DNA of 64,000 bases from Rhizophagus clarus (lineage: Eukaryota; Glomeromycota; Glomeromycetes; Glomerales; Glomeraceae). The translations under genes and the position numbers were made by a program. The first letter of the stretch is position 1. The number at the start of each line of letters is the position of its first letter. Location of the stretch: NCBI GenBank assembly GCA_015698045.1, contig BLAL01000011.1:374501-438500 (forward strand). The letters run 5' to 3'. The notes beneath the pieces are model-generated. The model made no database searches, was not told the origin of the DNA, and saw only the letters and a program-made list of their open reading frames with translations. Of this stretch, positions 1 through 11,894 are shown piece by piece.

Positions 1-1337
1 TTTGCGATAATATTAAAGATATTTGATAGACATATATCATTTCCGATTAAACAAAATTCTTCCAAATTCATTGAATTAGAAATCAAACTTTCTATTACTT
101 CTAAGAATGATACATTCTTCAATGATATATCAAAATGAATATTCTTTAATGATGGAAAAGAAAAATCTAAACTTGTACGTTGTTGAATATTAACAATATC
201 ACAATTGATCCAAATCAATGATTCCAAATTTCTTAAAAGTGATAATTCTTTGAATGGAATATTCTTTTCAAATACGCAATCCTCAAAATGTAAAATTCTT
301 AAAGAATCTGATTGATATGAAAGTGATGAATCAATAATCTCATTAAATTTCTGCTTATTCATGGCTATGATTTTAAGTTCTTTTAAGTTTTTTTGTCCTT
401 TAATTAAATTTAAAAAAGAATAATATATTTTATTAACATCTTCAAAAATTATTTCAAGAATTTCAATATCATGACAAATATTTATCATGATATTAATTAT
501 AGATTGCAAATCATATAAACCACCACAAACAAATTTTTTTATATTTGCCAATGCTGTAGTAGCATTTTGAAGTTTAAATATATCAATCCATTTTTGATTT
601 ATAATTTCTCCATCTTCCATTTCACTTGTGCAAAGATTAAGACTAATGATTTTATCGGAACGTAATAAAAACAATTGAAAAAGTTCTAATGTGAGTGATA
701 GGATTCTTTTTTTAAAATGATCAACATCATCATCTAGTAAATTTCCCAAAATCCAATAATCATCATCATTTATTTTTCTTCCTTTCTTCAATAAAATCTT
801 TAAATTAGGATCAAGATATTCATAAAATATATCAGACTCATCAGACTCGTCAGACTCGTCAGACTCATCAGACTCATCAGACTCGTCAGACTCGTTAGAT
901 TCATCAGACTCATCAGATACATTAGACTCATATTCATCAGCACCATATTCTTCAGTCTCATCGGAATTGTATTTGCTTATTACTTCATAACCGTCATTTT
1001 CATGATCCCAATTACCTGAAAAAATATAATGATGCCAAGCTGCTTCATAAATTTCATGAAAATTCAAATGTTGTAGAAAATATACATAATCAAATAAAGG
1101 TTGTTGTTCACTATGTTCATAAAATATAGAATCATTTGATAAAAATTTTGAATAAGTTCTAACCAAGAATGTTCCATTTTGAGGAGGACAAATATGAAAA
1201 GGTCTTTTCCATAACCAATAAACTGCTGAAAGACTCCATTCACGAGAAACTAAACAACATGAAAATAAGGTACCACTATCTGTTTCCAAAATAGAAAATA
1301 TACTGGATAAGATTTCTGATGGTAATTTTGATGCCAT
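1..1337 (-). CDS. F-box protein with leucine-rich C-terminal region (3' end outside window)
   Basis: An uninterrupted minus-strand frame of about 445 codons starts at the ATG at 1335-1337 and is still open at the left edge. Residues 3 to about 45 are an F-box-like motif: LPSEILSSIF, then CCLVSREW and a Trp-rich WLWKRPF. F-box proteins recruit substrates to SCF ubiquitin ligases through Skp1. An acidic Ser-Asp-Glu repeat follows (DNA 830-930). The rest is a series of Leu/Ile/Asn-rich segments with LRR-like spacing, such as LRILHFEDC and LRNLESLIWINCD, the usual substrate-binding half of this class. No intron or stop is seen. The start is the first ATG and lies right before the F-box. The foldback element begins only about 150 bp upstream, so it may set the promoter limits. 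The family assignment is recognition by eye; the substrate is unknown. Confidence 0.85.
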   Translation of the reverse strand, partial: MASKLPSEILSSIFSILETDSGTLFSCCLVSREWSLSAVYWLWKRPFHICPPQNGTFLVRTYSKFLSNDSIFYEHSEQQPLFDYVYFLQHLNFHEIYEAAWHHYIFSGNWDHENDGYEVISKYNSDETEEYGADEYESNVSDESDESNESDESDESDESDESDESDESDIFYEYLDPNLKILLKKGRKINDDDYWILGNLLDDDVDHFKKRILSLTLELFQLFLLRSDKIISLNLCTSEMEDGEIINQKWIDIFKLQNATTALANIKKFVCGGLYDLQSIINIMINICHDIEILEIIFEDVNKIYYSFLNLIKGQKNLKELKIIAMNKQKFNEIIDSSLSYQSDSLRILHFEDCVFEKNIPFKELSLLRNLESLIWINCDIVNIQQRTSLDFSFPSLKNIHFDISLKNVSFLEVIESLISNSMNLEEFCLIGNDICLSNIFNIIA

Positions 1338-1481
1338 TATCAATCTGGGTCGAGTTCGCGCGTATAATGTAGTGATTAAAAATAACTCAGTATATATTCG
1401 ATTTTACAACTTTGTGAGTCACAAACAGTAACAGTATCACAACTAATCCGATTAAATCCGGGTGTCATATTAAACTAAGCT

Positions 1482-1487
1482 ATATAT
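1482..1487. repeat. Putative target-site duplication, left (ATATAT)
   Basis: ATATAT lies directly outside the terminal TATGGCG of the foldback element and recurs directly outside its right end at 15396-15401. The motif is its own reverse complement, so it could instead be the last part of the inverted repeat. Confidence 0.4.
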
Positions 1488-2110
1488 TATGGCGTACCGT
1501 AGAAGTCAAAAGGTTGTTGTAAAAACAACAAGTTAGTTGTTGTAAATCAACAAGTAAGTTGTTATAAATTAATAAGTTACTTGTTGATTTACAACAACTA
1601 ACTTGTTGAATTGATCGACATAGCGAGGTAACAAGTAACTTGTTGCTTTTTATGTCGATCACATTTTGATTTCCGTTTATGGAAAATGATCCATATATAT
1701 AACGGATTACCGATTAACTGGGTTATTCGATTATATCACTTCACTCCCGTCAAAAGATAAAATAAAATATAATAGAGTAGAATAAAGCAAAATGAAACTA
1801 AAAAGAAAAATTTTAACTTCTTATTATAATTACAATATTTAGCATTATAATGAGATAAAAAAAATTTCCTTTTGCAATTTCTTTAATTTTATTATATTTT
1901 ATTTTATTTTTTCATTTTTTATTAATATCAACGTGAAAATTGGATAGTTGTGGCAATATGAAAAAAAAATTATTTCATTATATCATCATTATATAACTTT
2001 TAAGGAGATAATAACTAGAAATATGCGCTTATTTAGGGGATTTCATCCCCTATGGTATATAAGTATACATGCTGTACCTGGTACTCATTTATCAAATGCG
2101 GTTTTTTTAA
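1488..2110 (+). repeat. Outer terminal block, left arm, with subterminal hairpins
   Basis: This block contains a perfect 32-bp hairpin (1526-1557 pairing with 1577-1608, 19-nt loop) built from CAACAAGTTAGTTGTTG-like sequence. A second stem follows (1613-1622 with 1651-1660, GATCGACATA/TATGTCGATC). A small palindrome AGGGGATTTCATCCCCT lies near 2036. The 60-codon open frame here is a by-product of the hairpin: it recurs in mirror image at 15221-15409 and is not a gene. Confidence 0.75.
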
Positions 2111-5100
2111 GCGTTTAATCGGGAATAAAGCTTTTCTAAACGCTTTTTTTTTAAGCGTTTAATTAAAAAAAAAATCGCTTTTTTTTAAGCGTTTAATTAA
2201 AAAAAAAATCGCTTTTTTTTAAGCGTTTAATTAAAAAAAAAACCGCTTTTTTTTAAGCGTTTAATTAAAAAAATGCCTTTTATAGGCGTTTAATTAAAGA
2301 AACGGTTTTTTTAAAAGTGTTTAATTGGAAATAACGCTTTTTCTAAGCGCTTAATTCAAAAAAAAATACGCTTTTTTTAAGCGTTTAATTAAAAAAAACG
2401 CTTTTTTTTTAAGCGTTTAATTAAAAAAAGTGCCTTTTATAGGCGTTTAATTAAAGAAACGGTTTTTTTAAAAGTGTTTAATTGGAAATAACGCTTTTTC
2501 TAAGCGCTTAATTCAAAAAAAAAATACGCTTTTTTTTAAGCGCTTAATTAAAAAAAAAATACGCTTTTTTTTAAGCGTTTAATTAAAAAAAAACGCTTTT
2601 TTTTTAAGCGTTTAATTAAAAAAAAAACGTTTTTTTTTAAGCGTATAATGAAAAAAAGCTTTTTTTTTAAAGTTTAATTTAAGAAAACGCTTTTTTTTTA
2701 AGGTTTAATTTAAAAAAAACGCATTTTTTTTAAGCGTTTAATTAAAAAAACGCATTTTTTTTAAGCGTTTAATTAAAAAAACGCATTTTTTTTAAGCGTT
2801 TAATTAAAAAAACGCATTTTTTTTAAGCGTTTAATTAAAAAAACGCATTTTTTTTAAGCGTTTAATTAAAAAAACGCATTTTTTTTAAGCGTTTAATTAA
2901 AAAAACGCATTTTTTTTAAGCGTTTAATTAAAAAACGCATTTTTTTTAAGCGTTTAATTAAAAAAATGCATTTTTTTGAGCGTATAATGAAAAAAAAGCT
3001 TTTTTTTGAGCGTATAATGAAAAAAAAGCTTTTTTTCGTTTAATTTAAAAAAAACGCATTTTTTTTAAGCGTTTAATTAAAAAAAACGCATTTTTTTAAG
3101 CGTTTAATTAATTAAAAAACGCATTTTTTTTAAGCGTTTAATTAATTAAAAAAACGCATTTTTTTTAAGCGTTTAATTAAAAAAAACGCTTTTTTTTAAG
3201 GCGTTTGATTAAAAAAAACGCTTTTTATTTAAGCGTTTAATTAAAAAAAAACGCTTTTTTTTAAGGCGTTTAATTTAAAAAAAACGCATTTTTTTTAAGC
3301 GTTTAATTAAAAAAAACGCTTTTTTTTTAAGCGTTTAATTAAAAAAAAACGCATTTTTTTTAAGCGTTTAATTAAAAAAAAACGCTTTTTTTTTAAGCGT
3401 TTAACTAAAAAAAAACGCTTTTTTTTTAAGCGTTTAATTAAAAAAAAACGCTTTTTTTTTAAGCGTTTAATTAAAAAAAAACGCTTTTTTTTTAAGCGTT
3501 TAATTAAAAAAAAACGCTTTTTTTTTAAGCGTTTAATTAAAAAAAAACGCTTTTTTTTTAAGCGTTTAATTAAAAAAAAACGCTTTTTTTTTAAGCGTTT
3601 AATTAAAAAAAAACGCTTTTTTTTAAGCGTTTAATTAAAAAAAAAACGCTTTTTTTTAAGGTTTAATTAAAAAAAAACGCTTTTTTTTAAGGTTTAATTA
3701 AAAAAAAACCGCCTATTTTAGGAGTTTATAATTAAAAAAACGCCTTTTATAGGCGTTTAATTAAAGAAACGGTTTTTTTTAGAAGTGTTTAATTGGAAAT
3801 AACGCTTTTTTTAAGCGCTTAATTCAAAAAAAATACGCTTTTTTTTAAGCGTTTAATTAAAAAAAAAAACGCTTTTTTTAAAGCGTTTAATTAAAAAAAA
3901 ACTCATTTTTTTTAAGCGTTTAATTAAGCGTTTAATTAAAAAAGAAACTCATTTTTTTTAAGCGTTTAATTAAGCGTTTAATTAAAAAAAACGCTTTTTT
4001 TTAAGCGTATAATGAAAAAAAGCTTTTTTTAAAGTTTAATTTAAAAAAACGCATTTTTTTTAAGCGTTTAATTAAAAAAACGCATCTTTTTTAAGCGTTT
4101 AATTAAAAAAACGCTTTTTATTTAAGCGTTTAATTTAAAAAAAACGCTTTTTATTTAAGCGTTTAATTAAAAAAAAACGCTTTTTTTTTAAGCGTTTAAT
4201 TTAAAAAAAACGCTTTTTTTTTAAGCGTTTAATTAAAAAAAACGCATTTTTTTTAAGCGTTTAATTAAAAAAAACGCATTTTTTTAAGCGTTTAATTAAT
4301 TAAAAAACGCATTTTTTTTAAGCGTTTAATTAATTAAAAAAACGCATTTTTTTTAAGCGTTTAATTAAAAAAAACGCTTTTTTTTAAGGCGTTTGATTAA
4401 AAAAAACGCTTTTTATTTAAGCGTTTAATTAAAAAAAAACGCTTTTTTTTAAGGCGTTTAATTTAAAAAAAACGCATTTTTTTTAAGCGTTTAATTAAAA
4501 AAAACGCTTTTTTTTTAAGCGTTTAATTAAAAAAAAACGCTTTTTTTTTAAGCGTTTAATTAAAAAAAAACGCATTTTTTTTAAGCGTTTAACTAAAAAA
4601 AAACGCTTTTTTTTTAAGCGTTTAATTAAAAAAAAACGCTTTTTTTTTAAGCGTTTAATTAAAAAAAAACGCTTTTTTTTTAAGCGTTTAATATAAAAAA
4701 AACGTTTTTTTTTAAGCGTATAATGAAAAAAAGCTTTTTTTTTTAAAGTTTAATTTAAGAAAACGCTTTTTTTTAAGGTTTAATTTTAAAAAAACGCATT
4801 TTTTTTAAGCGTTTAATTAAAAAAACGCTTTTTATTTAAGCGTTTAATTTAAAAAAAACGCTTTTTTTTTAAGCGTTTGATTAAAAAAATGCATTTTTTT
4901 TGAGCGTATAATAAAAAAACGCATTTTTTTAAGCGTTTAATTTAAAAAAACGCATTTTTTTTAAGCGTTTAATTAATTAAAAAAAAAACGCTTTTTTTTA
5001 AGCGTTTAATCAAAAAAAAAAACGCTTTTTTTTTAAGCGTTTAATCAAAAAAAAAACGCTTTTTTTTTTAAGCGTTTAATCAAAAAAAAAACGTTTTTTT

Positions 5101-7985
5101 TTAAGCGTATAATGAAAAAAAGCTTTTTTTTTAAAGTTTAATTAAAGAAAACGCTTTTTTTTAAGCGTTTAATTTAAAAAAAACGCATTTTTTTTAAGCG
5201 TTTAATTAAAAAAACGCATTTTTTTAAGCGTTTAATTAAAAAAACACATTTTTTTAAGCGTTTAATTAAAAAAACGCTTTTTATTTAAGCGTTTAATTTA
5301 AAAAAAACGCTTTTTTTTTAAGCGTTTGATTAAAAAAATGCATTTTTTGAGCGTATAATGGAAAAAATGCATTTTTTTGAGCGTATAATGAAAAAAAAGC
5401 TTTTTTTCGTTTAATTTAAAGAAAACGCTTTTTTTTTAAGCGTTTAATTTAAAAAAAAACGTTTTTTTTAAGCGTTTGATTAAAAAAATGCATTTTTTTG
5501 AGCGTATAATGAAAAAAAAGCTTTTTTTCGTTTAATTTAAAAAAAAAGCTTTTTTTCGTTTAATTTAAAAAAAACGCTTTTTTTCGTTTAATTTAAAAAA
5601 AACGCTTTTTTTCGTTTAATTTAAAAAAAACGCTTTTTTTTTAAGCGTTTAATTAAAAAAAAAACGCTTTTTTTTAAGCGTTTAATTAATTAAAAAACGC
5701 ATTTTTTTTAAGCGTTTAATTAATTAAAAAAACGCATTTTTTTTAAGCGTTTAATTAAAAAAAACGCTTTTTTTTTAAGCGTTTAATTAAAAAAAACGCT
5801 TTTTTTTTAAGGCGTTTAATTTAAAAAACGCTTTTTTTTAAGGCGTTTGAATAAAAAAAACGCTTTTTTTTAAGGCGTTTGATTAAAAAAAACGCTTTTT
5901 TTTAAGGCGTTTGATTAAAAAAAACGCTTTTTTTTAAGGCGTTTGATTAAAAAAAACGCTTTTTTTTAAGGCGTTTGATTAAAAAAAACGCTTTTTTTTA
6001 AGGCGTTTGATTAAAAAAAACGCTTTTTTTTAAGGCGTTTGATTAAAAAAAACGCTTTTTTTTAAGGCGTTTGATTAAAAAAAACGCTTTTTTTTAAGGC
6101 GTTTAATTTAAAAAACGCTTTTTTTTAAGGCGTTTGATTAAAAAAAACGCTTTTTATTTAAGCGTTTAATTAAAAAAAAACGCTTTTTTTTAAGGCGTTT
6201 AATTAAAAAAAACGTTTTTTTTTAAGCGTATAATGAAAAAAAGCTTTTTTTTTAAAGTTTAATTTAAGAAAACGCTTTTTTTTAAGGTTTAATTTAAAAA
6301 AAACGCATTTTTTTTAAGCGTTTAATTAAAAAAACGCTTTTTATTTAAGCGTTTAATTTAAAAAAAACGCTTTTTATTTAAGCGTTTAATTTAAAAAAAA
6401 ACGCTTTTTATTTAAGCGTTTAATTTAAAAAAAAACGCTTTTTATTTAAGCGTTTAATTTAAAAAAAACGCTTTTTTTTTAAGCGTTTGATTAAAAAAAA
6501 CGCTTTTTTTTTAAGCGTTTGATTAAAAAAATGCATTTTTTTTGAGCGTATAATAAAAAAACGCATTTTTTTAAGCGTTTAATTAAAAAAAAACGCATTT
6601 TTTTTAAGCGTTTAATTAATTAAAAAAAACGCTTTTTTTTTAAGCGTTTAATCAAAAAAAAACGCTTTTTTTTTAAGCGTTTAATTAAAAAAAAAACGCT
6701 TTTTTTTTAAGCGTTTAATTAAAAAAAAAACGCTTTTTTTTTAAGCGTTTAATTAAAAAAAAAACGCTTTTTTTTTAAGCGTTTAATTAAAAAAAAAACG
6801 CTTTTTTTTTAAGCGTTTAATTAAAAAAAAAACGCTTTTTTTTAAGCGTTTAATTAAAAAAAAAACGCTTTTTTTTTAAGCGTTTAATTAAAAAAAAACG
6901 CTTTTTTTTTTAAGCGTTTAATTAAAAAAAAAACGTTTTTTTTTAAGCGTATAATGAAAAAAAGCTTTTTTTTTAAAGTTTAATTTAAGAAAACGCTTTT
7001 TTTTAAGGTTTAATTTAAAAAAAAACGCATTTTTTTAAGCGTTTAATTAAAAAAACGCTTTTTATTTAAGCGTTTAATTTAAAAAAAACGCTTTTTTTTT
7101 AAGCGTTTGATTAAAAAAATGCATTTTTTTTGAGCGTATAATAAAAAAACGCATTTTTTAAGCGTTTAATTAAAAAAAAACGCATTTTTTTAAGCGTTTA
7201 ATTAATTAAAAAACGCATTTTTTTAAGCGTTTAATTAATTAAAAAACGCATTTTTTTTAAGCGTTTAATTAATTAAAAAAACGCATTTTTTTTAAGCGTT
7301 TAATTAAAAAAAACGCTTTTTTTTAAGGCGTTTAATTAAAAAAAACGCTTTTTTTTAAGGCGTTTAATTAAAAAAAACGCTTTTTTTTAAGGCGTTTAAT
7401 TAAAAAAACGCTTTTTTTTAAGGCGTTTAATTAAAAAAAACGCTTTTTTTTAAGGCGTTTAATTAAAAAAAACGCTTTTTTTTAAGGCGTTTAATTAAAA
7501 AAAACGCTTTTTTTTAAGGCGTTTAATTAAAAAAAACGCTTTTTTTTAAGGCGTTTAATTAAAAAAAACGCTTTTTTTTAAGGCGTTTAATTAAAAAAAA
7601 CGCTTTTTTTTAAGGCGTTTAATTAAAAAAAACGCTTTTTTTTAAGGCGTTTAATTAAAAAAAACGCTTTTTTTTAAGGCGTTTAATTAAAAAAAACGCT
7701 TTTTTTTAAGGCGTTTAATTAAAAAAAACGCTTTTTTTTAAGGCGTTTAATTAAAAAAAACGCTTTTTTTTAAGGCGTTTAATTAAAAAAACGCTTTTTA
7801 TTTAAGCGTTTAATTAAAAAAAACGCTTTTTTTTAAGGCGTTTAATTAAAAAAAAACGTTTTTTTTTAAGCGTATAATGAAAAAAAGCTTTTTTTTTAAA
7901 GTTTAATTTAAGAAAACGCTTTTTTTTAAGGTTTAATTTTAAAAAAACGCATTTTTTTTAAAGCGTTTAATATAAAAAAAAACGC
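2111..7985 (+). repeat. Long array of ~33-bp self-complementary units, left arm
   Basis: About 170 units (estimated from length) read AAGCGTTTAATTAAAAA then ACGCTTTTTTTT. Stripped of the A/T runs, each unit is the palindrome AAGCGTTTAATTAAACGCTT, so every unit can fold by itself and with its neighbours. Local homogenised blocks are visible: the GCGCATTTTTT variant at 2715-2950, 34-bp units at 3400-3650, the AAGGCGTTTGATT variant at 5840-6110, and about 15 near-identical 32-bp units with AAGGCGTTTAATT at 7310-7790. This indicates repeated local amplification. The facing array in the other arm is less than half as long. Confidence 0.9.
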
Positions 7986-8061
7986 CAAAAAAACGTTTTT
8001 TTAACTTCGGATTAAACGGGTCAGACGGTCACCCGAATTGACCTGACTCGTTCGGAACATT

Positions 8062-8750
8062 AAAGACGATTAATAAAAAAATCATCTTTTTTTTATGATT
8101 TTTTGATTTTTTTTTTTAAGACGATTAATAAAAAAAACTGTCTTTTTTGTTAAGACGATTTGTTTAGACGATTAATAAAAAAAAATTGTTTTTTTGTTAA
8201 AGAAAAGACGATTAATAAAAAAAAATTGTTTTTTTTGTTAAAGAAAAGACGATTAATAAAAAAAAATTGTTTTTTTTTGTTGAAGAAAAGACGATTAATA
8301 AAAAAAAATTGTTTTTTTTGTTAAAGAAAAGACGATTAATAAAAAAAAATTGTTTTTTTTGTTAAAGAAAAGACGATTAATAAAAAAAAAATCGTTTTTT
8401 TTTTTGTTAAAGAAAAGACGATTAATAAAAAAAAAAATCGTTTTTTTTTTTGTTAAAGACGATTAATAAAAAAAATCGTTTTTTTGTTAAAGACGATTAA
8501 TAAAAAAAATCGTTTTTTTTTTTGTTAAAGACGATTAATAAAAAAAAATCGTTTTTTTTTGTTAAGACGATTAATAAAAAAAATCACTTTTTTTTTTTTA
8601 TTAAGACGATTAAATAAAAAGAAAACGATTAATAAAAAAATCAATTATTCGTTTTTTTTTGTTAAGACAATTAATAAAAAAAAATCGCTTTTTTTTTTTG
8701 TTAAGACGATTAAATAAAAAGAAAACGATTAATAAATAAATCAATTATTG
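8062..8750 (+). repeat. GACGATTAATA tandem array, left arm
   Basis: About a dozen units of ~40 bp built on GACGATTAATAAAAAAAA followed by a T-rich half and GTTAAAGAAAA. The mirror copy in the right arm (11895-12165) has fewer units. It is preceded at 8008-8056 by a short non-repetitive block containing GGGTCAGACGGTCACCCG, mirrored at 12175-12224. Confidence 0.8.
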
Positions 8751-9696
8751 TTAAAACGATTATGTCAACATTTTTTTTTAAGCGTTTAAAAAACATTAAA
8801 AAAATTTTTCTTAAGAATTTAATTAAAAAAAAATAATAAAAAACGCTTTTTTAAACGTTTAAACTTAAAAAATGTTTTTTACGCATTTTCAAATTTTTTT
8901 TAAAAAAAAACATTAAAAAAAAATGTTCAATTAAAAAAATGCTATAAAATACGTATTGTGGCATTTTTTGTTAAAGTGTTTGATTAAAAAACACTAAAAT
9001 ATGTTTTTTTTAACATTTTTTTAAGCGTTTAATAATAATAAAAATATTAAAACCGTCCTTTAACGGCAATATAAAATTAAATTGGCAAAAAAGAGCCTTG
9101 GCTTTTTTTGCATTATAAGAAAAACAGTTTGGCATTTTTTCATATAAACTTCTGAAAAAAAGCACCAAAATGTTTCATTTAGTGTCAGTGTTTTCTTTTT
9201 TAATTTTGGGTTAAATGGGTAAATCGGGTCAAATCCAATGGGTCTGAATTGACCAAACAGTTTTTTTTTAGTATTCTAAAGTTCACTAATTGTACCTAGT
9301 TACATTTTTTTTAAAATAAAAAAAATTTTTTTAATCGTTATATTTAAAAAAAAATGATTTTTTTTTATTCGTTACATTTAAAAAATGATCTTAATCAATT
9401 TTTTTATCATTTATAACTAAAATAAAATGATTTTTTATCGTTTAAATCTAAAAAAAATGATTTTTAAATCAATTTAAATTTTTTTTAAATCACTTTACAT
9501 AAAGAAAAAACAGATTTTAATCGCTTAAAAAAAAATGATTTTTTTTAAAATCGTTTTTACTTTAAATGATTTTCACGATCTTTTAATTAAACAAAAAAGC
9601 ATCTTGTAATGTTCTTTAAATCATTTAATAAATTTATACAACAATACTATTATCCATTATCCTTATAATTATCTTCTTAAAAGCCATTTTATGATG
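8751..9696 (+). repeat. AT-rich inner spacer, left arm
   Basis: A mirror-image partner lies at about 10945-11894. Landmarks are CTTAAGAATTT at 8810-8820, facing 11824-11834, and GGGTAAATCGGGTCAAATCC near 9218, facing 11410-11440. Between these are short stem-like runs of the type AAATCGTTTTT. No coding frame is seen. Confidence 0.65.
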
Positions 9697-9704
9697 ATAT
9701 AATG

Positions 9705-9870
9705 TAGTGTTGCCTGCCGTAATAGGTTGTAGCGTAATTGGTGTACTATATGCTGTAATTTTCATATAGGAAAAAATTGGTGTCGTAATGGTTGTAATAG
9801 GTTGCAACCCAAGTTGTAATCTTATCGTAATCCAAAATGCCGTAATTATTACTTACGGCAGGCCACACTA
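9705..9870. mobile_element. hAT-type MITE, 166 bp
   Basis: The ends are TAGTGTTGCCTGCCGTAA and the inverse of TAGTGTGGCCTGCCGTAA (18 bp, one mismatch). An 8-bp direct repeat ATATAATG flanks it at 9697-9704 and 9871-9878. The facing arm near 10925-10945 lacks the insert and has a single GATATAATG on the opposite strand, giving a natural empty site. An 8-bp duplication with a TAGTG terminus is diagnostic of hAT elements. It is too short to encode a transposase, so it must depend on an enzyme in trans. Confidence 0.9.
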
Positions 9871-9879
9871 ATATAATGA

Positions 9880-10316
9880 AATAATTTTATTTTCCATATT
9901 TCCGTGACTATCTATTTTTTACATTTATATTAACAATAAAGAAAAAATAAAATAAAATATAATAAAATTAATGAAATTGCAAAAAAAATTGTTTTTTCGT
10001 TTCATTACCATGATAAATATTATAATTATAATAAGAAGTTAAAATTTCTCTTTTTAGTTTTATTTTGCTTTATTCTACTCTATTTTAGCTTATAACGGAA
10101 GTGAAGTGATATAATCGAATATCAAAAATGGAAATCAAAATATGATCGACATAAAAAGCAACAAGTTACTTGTTATCTCGCTATGTTGATCAATATAACA
10201 AGTTAGTTGTTGTAAATCAACAAGTAACTTATTAATTTACAACAACTTACTTGTTGATTTACAACAACTAACTTGTTATTTTTACAACAACCTTTTGACT
10301 TTTACAGTATGCCATA
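9880..10316 (-). repeat. Inner inverted copy of the terminal block (end of first unit)
   Basis: The sequence ends ...ACTTTTACAGTATGCCATA, a diverged reverse complement of the element's left end TATGGCGTACCGTAGAAGT. The same hairpin blocks precede it. The stretch 1488-10316 is therefore a complete 8.8-kb unit with terminal inverted repeats of several hundred bp. Confidence 0.75.
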
Positions 10317-10506
10317 AAAAACAACAAGTTAGTTGTTGTAAATTAATAAGTAAGTCATTATAAATTAATAAGTTACTTGTTGATTTACAACAACTAACTT
10401 GTTATATTGATCAACATAGCAAGGTAACGAGTAACTTGTTGCTTTTTATGTCGATCACATTTTGATTTCTATTTATGATATTCGATTATATCACTTCACT
10501 TCCATT
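10317..10506 (+). repeat. Truncated third copy of the terminal block at the palindrome centre
   Basis: It begins abruptly at AAAAACAACAAGTTAGTTG, lacking the first ~35 bp of the terminus, and runs to CACTTCCATT before the next copy starts with AGTCAAAAGG at 10507. It forms the asymmetrical spacer at the centre of the palindrome. Confidence 0.7.
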
Positions 10507-10935
10507 AGTCAAAAGGTTGTTGTAAAAATAACAAGTTAGTTGTTGTAAATCAACAAGTAAGTTGTTGTAAATTAATAAGTTACTTGTTGATTTACAACAA
10601 CTAACTTGTTGTATTGATCAACATAGCGAGATAACAAGTAGCTTGTTGCTTTTTATATCGATCACATTTTGATTTTTTAACTGGGTTATTCGATTATATC
10701 ACTTCACTTCTGTTATAAAATAAAATTGCTCTTTTTAGTTTTACTCTGCTATTATATTTATTTTTAACTTATTATAATTATGATATTTATCATTGTAATG
10801 AGACAAAAAAAAAAAATTTTTTTTGCAGTTTCATTAATTTTATTATATTTTATTTTATTTTTTCTTTATTGTTAATATAAACATAAAAAAATAGATAGTC
10901 ACGGAAATATGGAAAATAAAATTATTTCATTATAT
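10507..10935 (+). repeat. Inner copy of the terminal block (start of second unit)
   Basis: It starts with AGTCAAAAGGTTGTTGT and carries the same hairpins and AT-rich tail as 1501-1980. It is the mirror partner of 9880-10300. The extra 174 bp on the left side equal the hAT MITE plus its target duplication. Confidence 0.75.
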
Positions 10936-10944
10936 CATCATTAA

Positions 10945-11894
10945 ATGGTTTTAAGAAGATAATTATAAGGATAATGGATAATAGTATTGTTGTATAAATT
11001 TATTAAATGATTTAAAGAACATTACAAGATGCTTTTTTGTTTAATAAAAAGATCGTGAAAATCATTTAAAGTAAAAACGATTTTAAAAAAAATCATTTTT
11101 TTTTAAGCGATTAAAATCTGTTTTTTCTTTATGTAAAGTGATTTAAAAAAAAATTTAAATCGATTTAAAAAATCATTTTTTTTAGATTTAAACAATATAA
11201 AATCGATTTTTTTTTAGATTTAAACGATAAAAAATCATTTTATTTAGTTATAGACGATAAAAAAATCGATTAAGATCATTTTTTTAATGTAACGAATAAA
11301 AAATCATTTTTTTAAATGTAAGAATTAAAAAATTTTTTTTTTTTTTTAAAAAAATGTAACTAGATACAGTTAGTGAGCTTTAGAATGCTAAAAAAAAACT
11401 GTTTGGTCAATTCAGACCCATCGGATTTGACCCGATTTACCCATTTAACCCGAAATTAAAAAGAAAGCACTGACACTAAATGAAACATTTTGATGTTTTT
11501 TTTCAGAAGTTTATACAAAAAAATGACAAACTGTTTTTCTTATAATGCAAAAAAAGCCAAGGCTCTTTTTTGTCAACTTAATTTTATATTACTAATAAAC
11601 GTTAAAGGACGGTTTTAACTTTTTTTTTATTATTAACCGCTTAAAAAAACGTTTGTTTTTTAATCAAACACTTTAAAAAAATGCTAAAATACGTATTTTA
11701 GCATTTTTTTTTAATTAAACTTTTTTTTTAATGTTTTTTTTTAAAAAAATTTTAAAATGCTTAAAAAAAACATTTTCTAAGTTAAAACGCTTAAAAAAGC
11801 GTTTTTTATTATTTTTTTTAATTAAATTCTTAAGAAAAAATTTTTTTTAATGTTTTTTTAAACGCTCAGAAAAAAATGTTGATATAATCGTTTT
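10945..11894 (-). repeat. AT-rich inner spacer, right arm
   Basis: Reverse-complement counterpart of 8751-9696, without the MITE. No genes. Confidence 0.65.

Noticed and set aside
1480-1662. Short ORF present twice (also 15221-15409)
   Set aside because: It translates a perfect DNA hairpin in the inverted terminal block; identical copies only reflect the palindrome.
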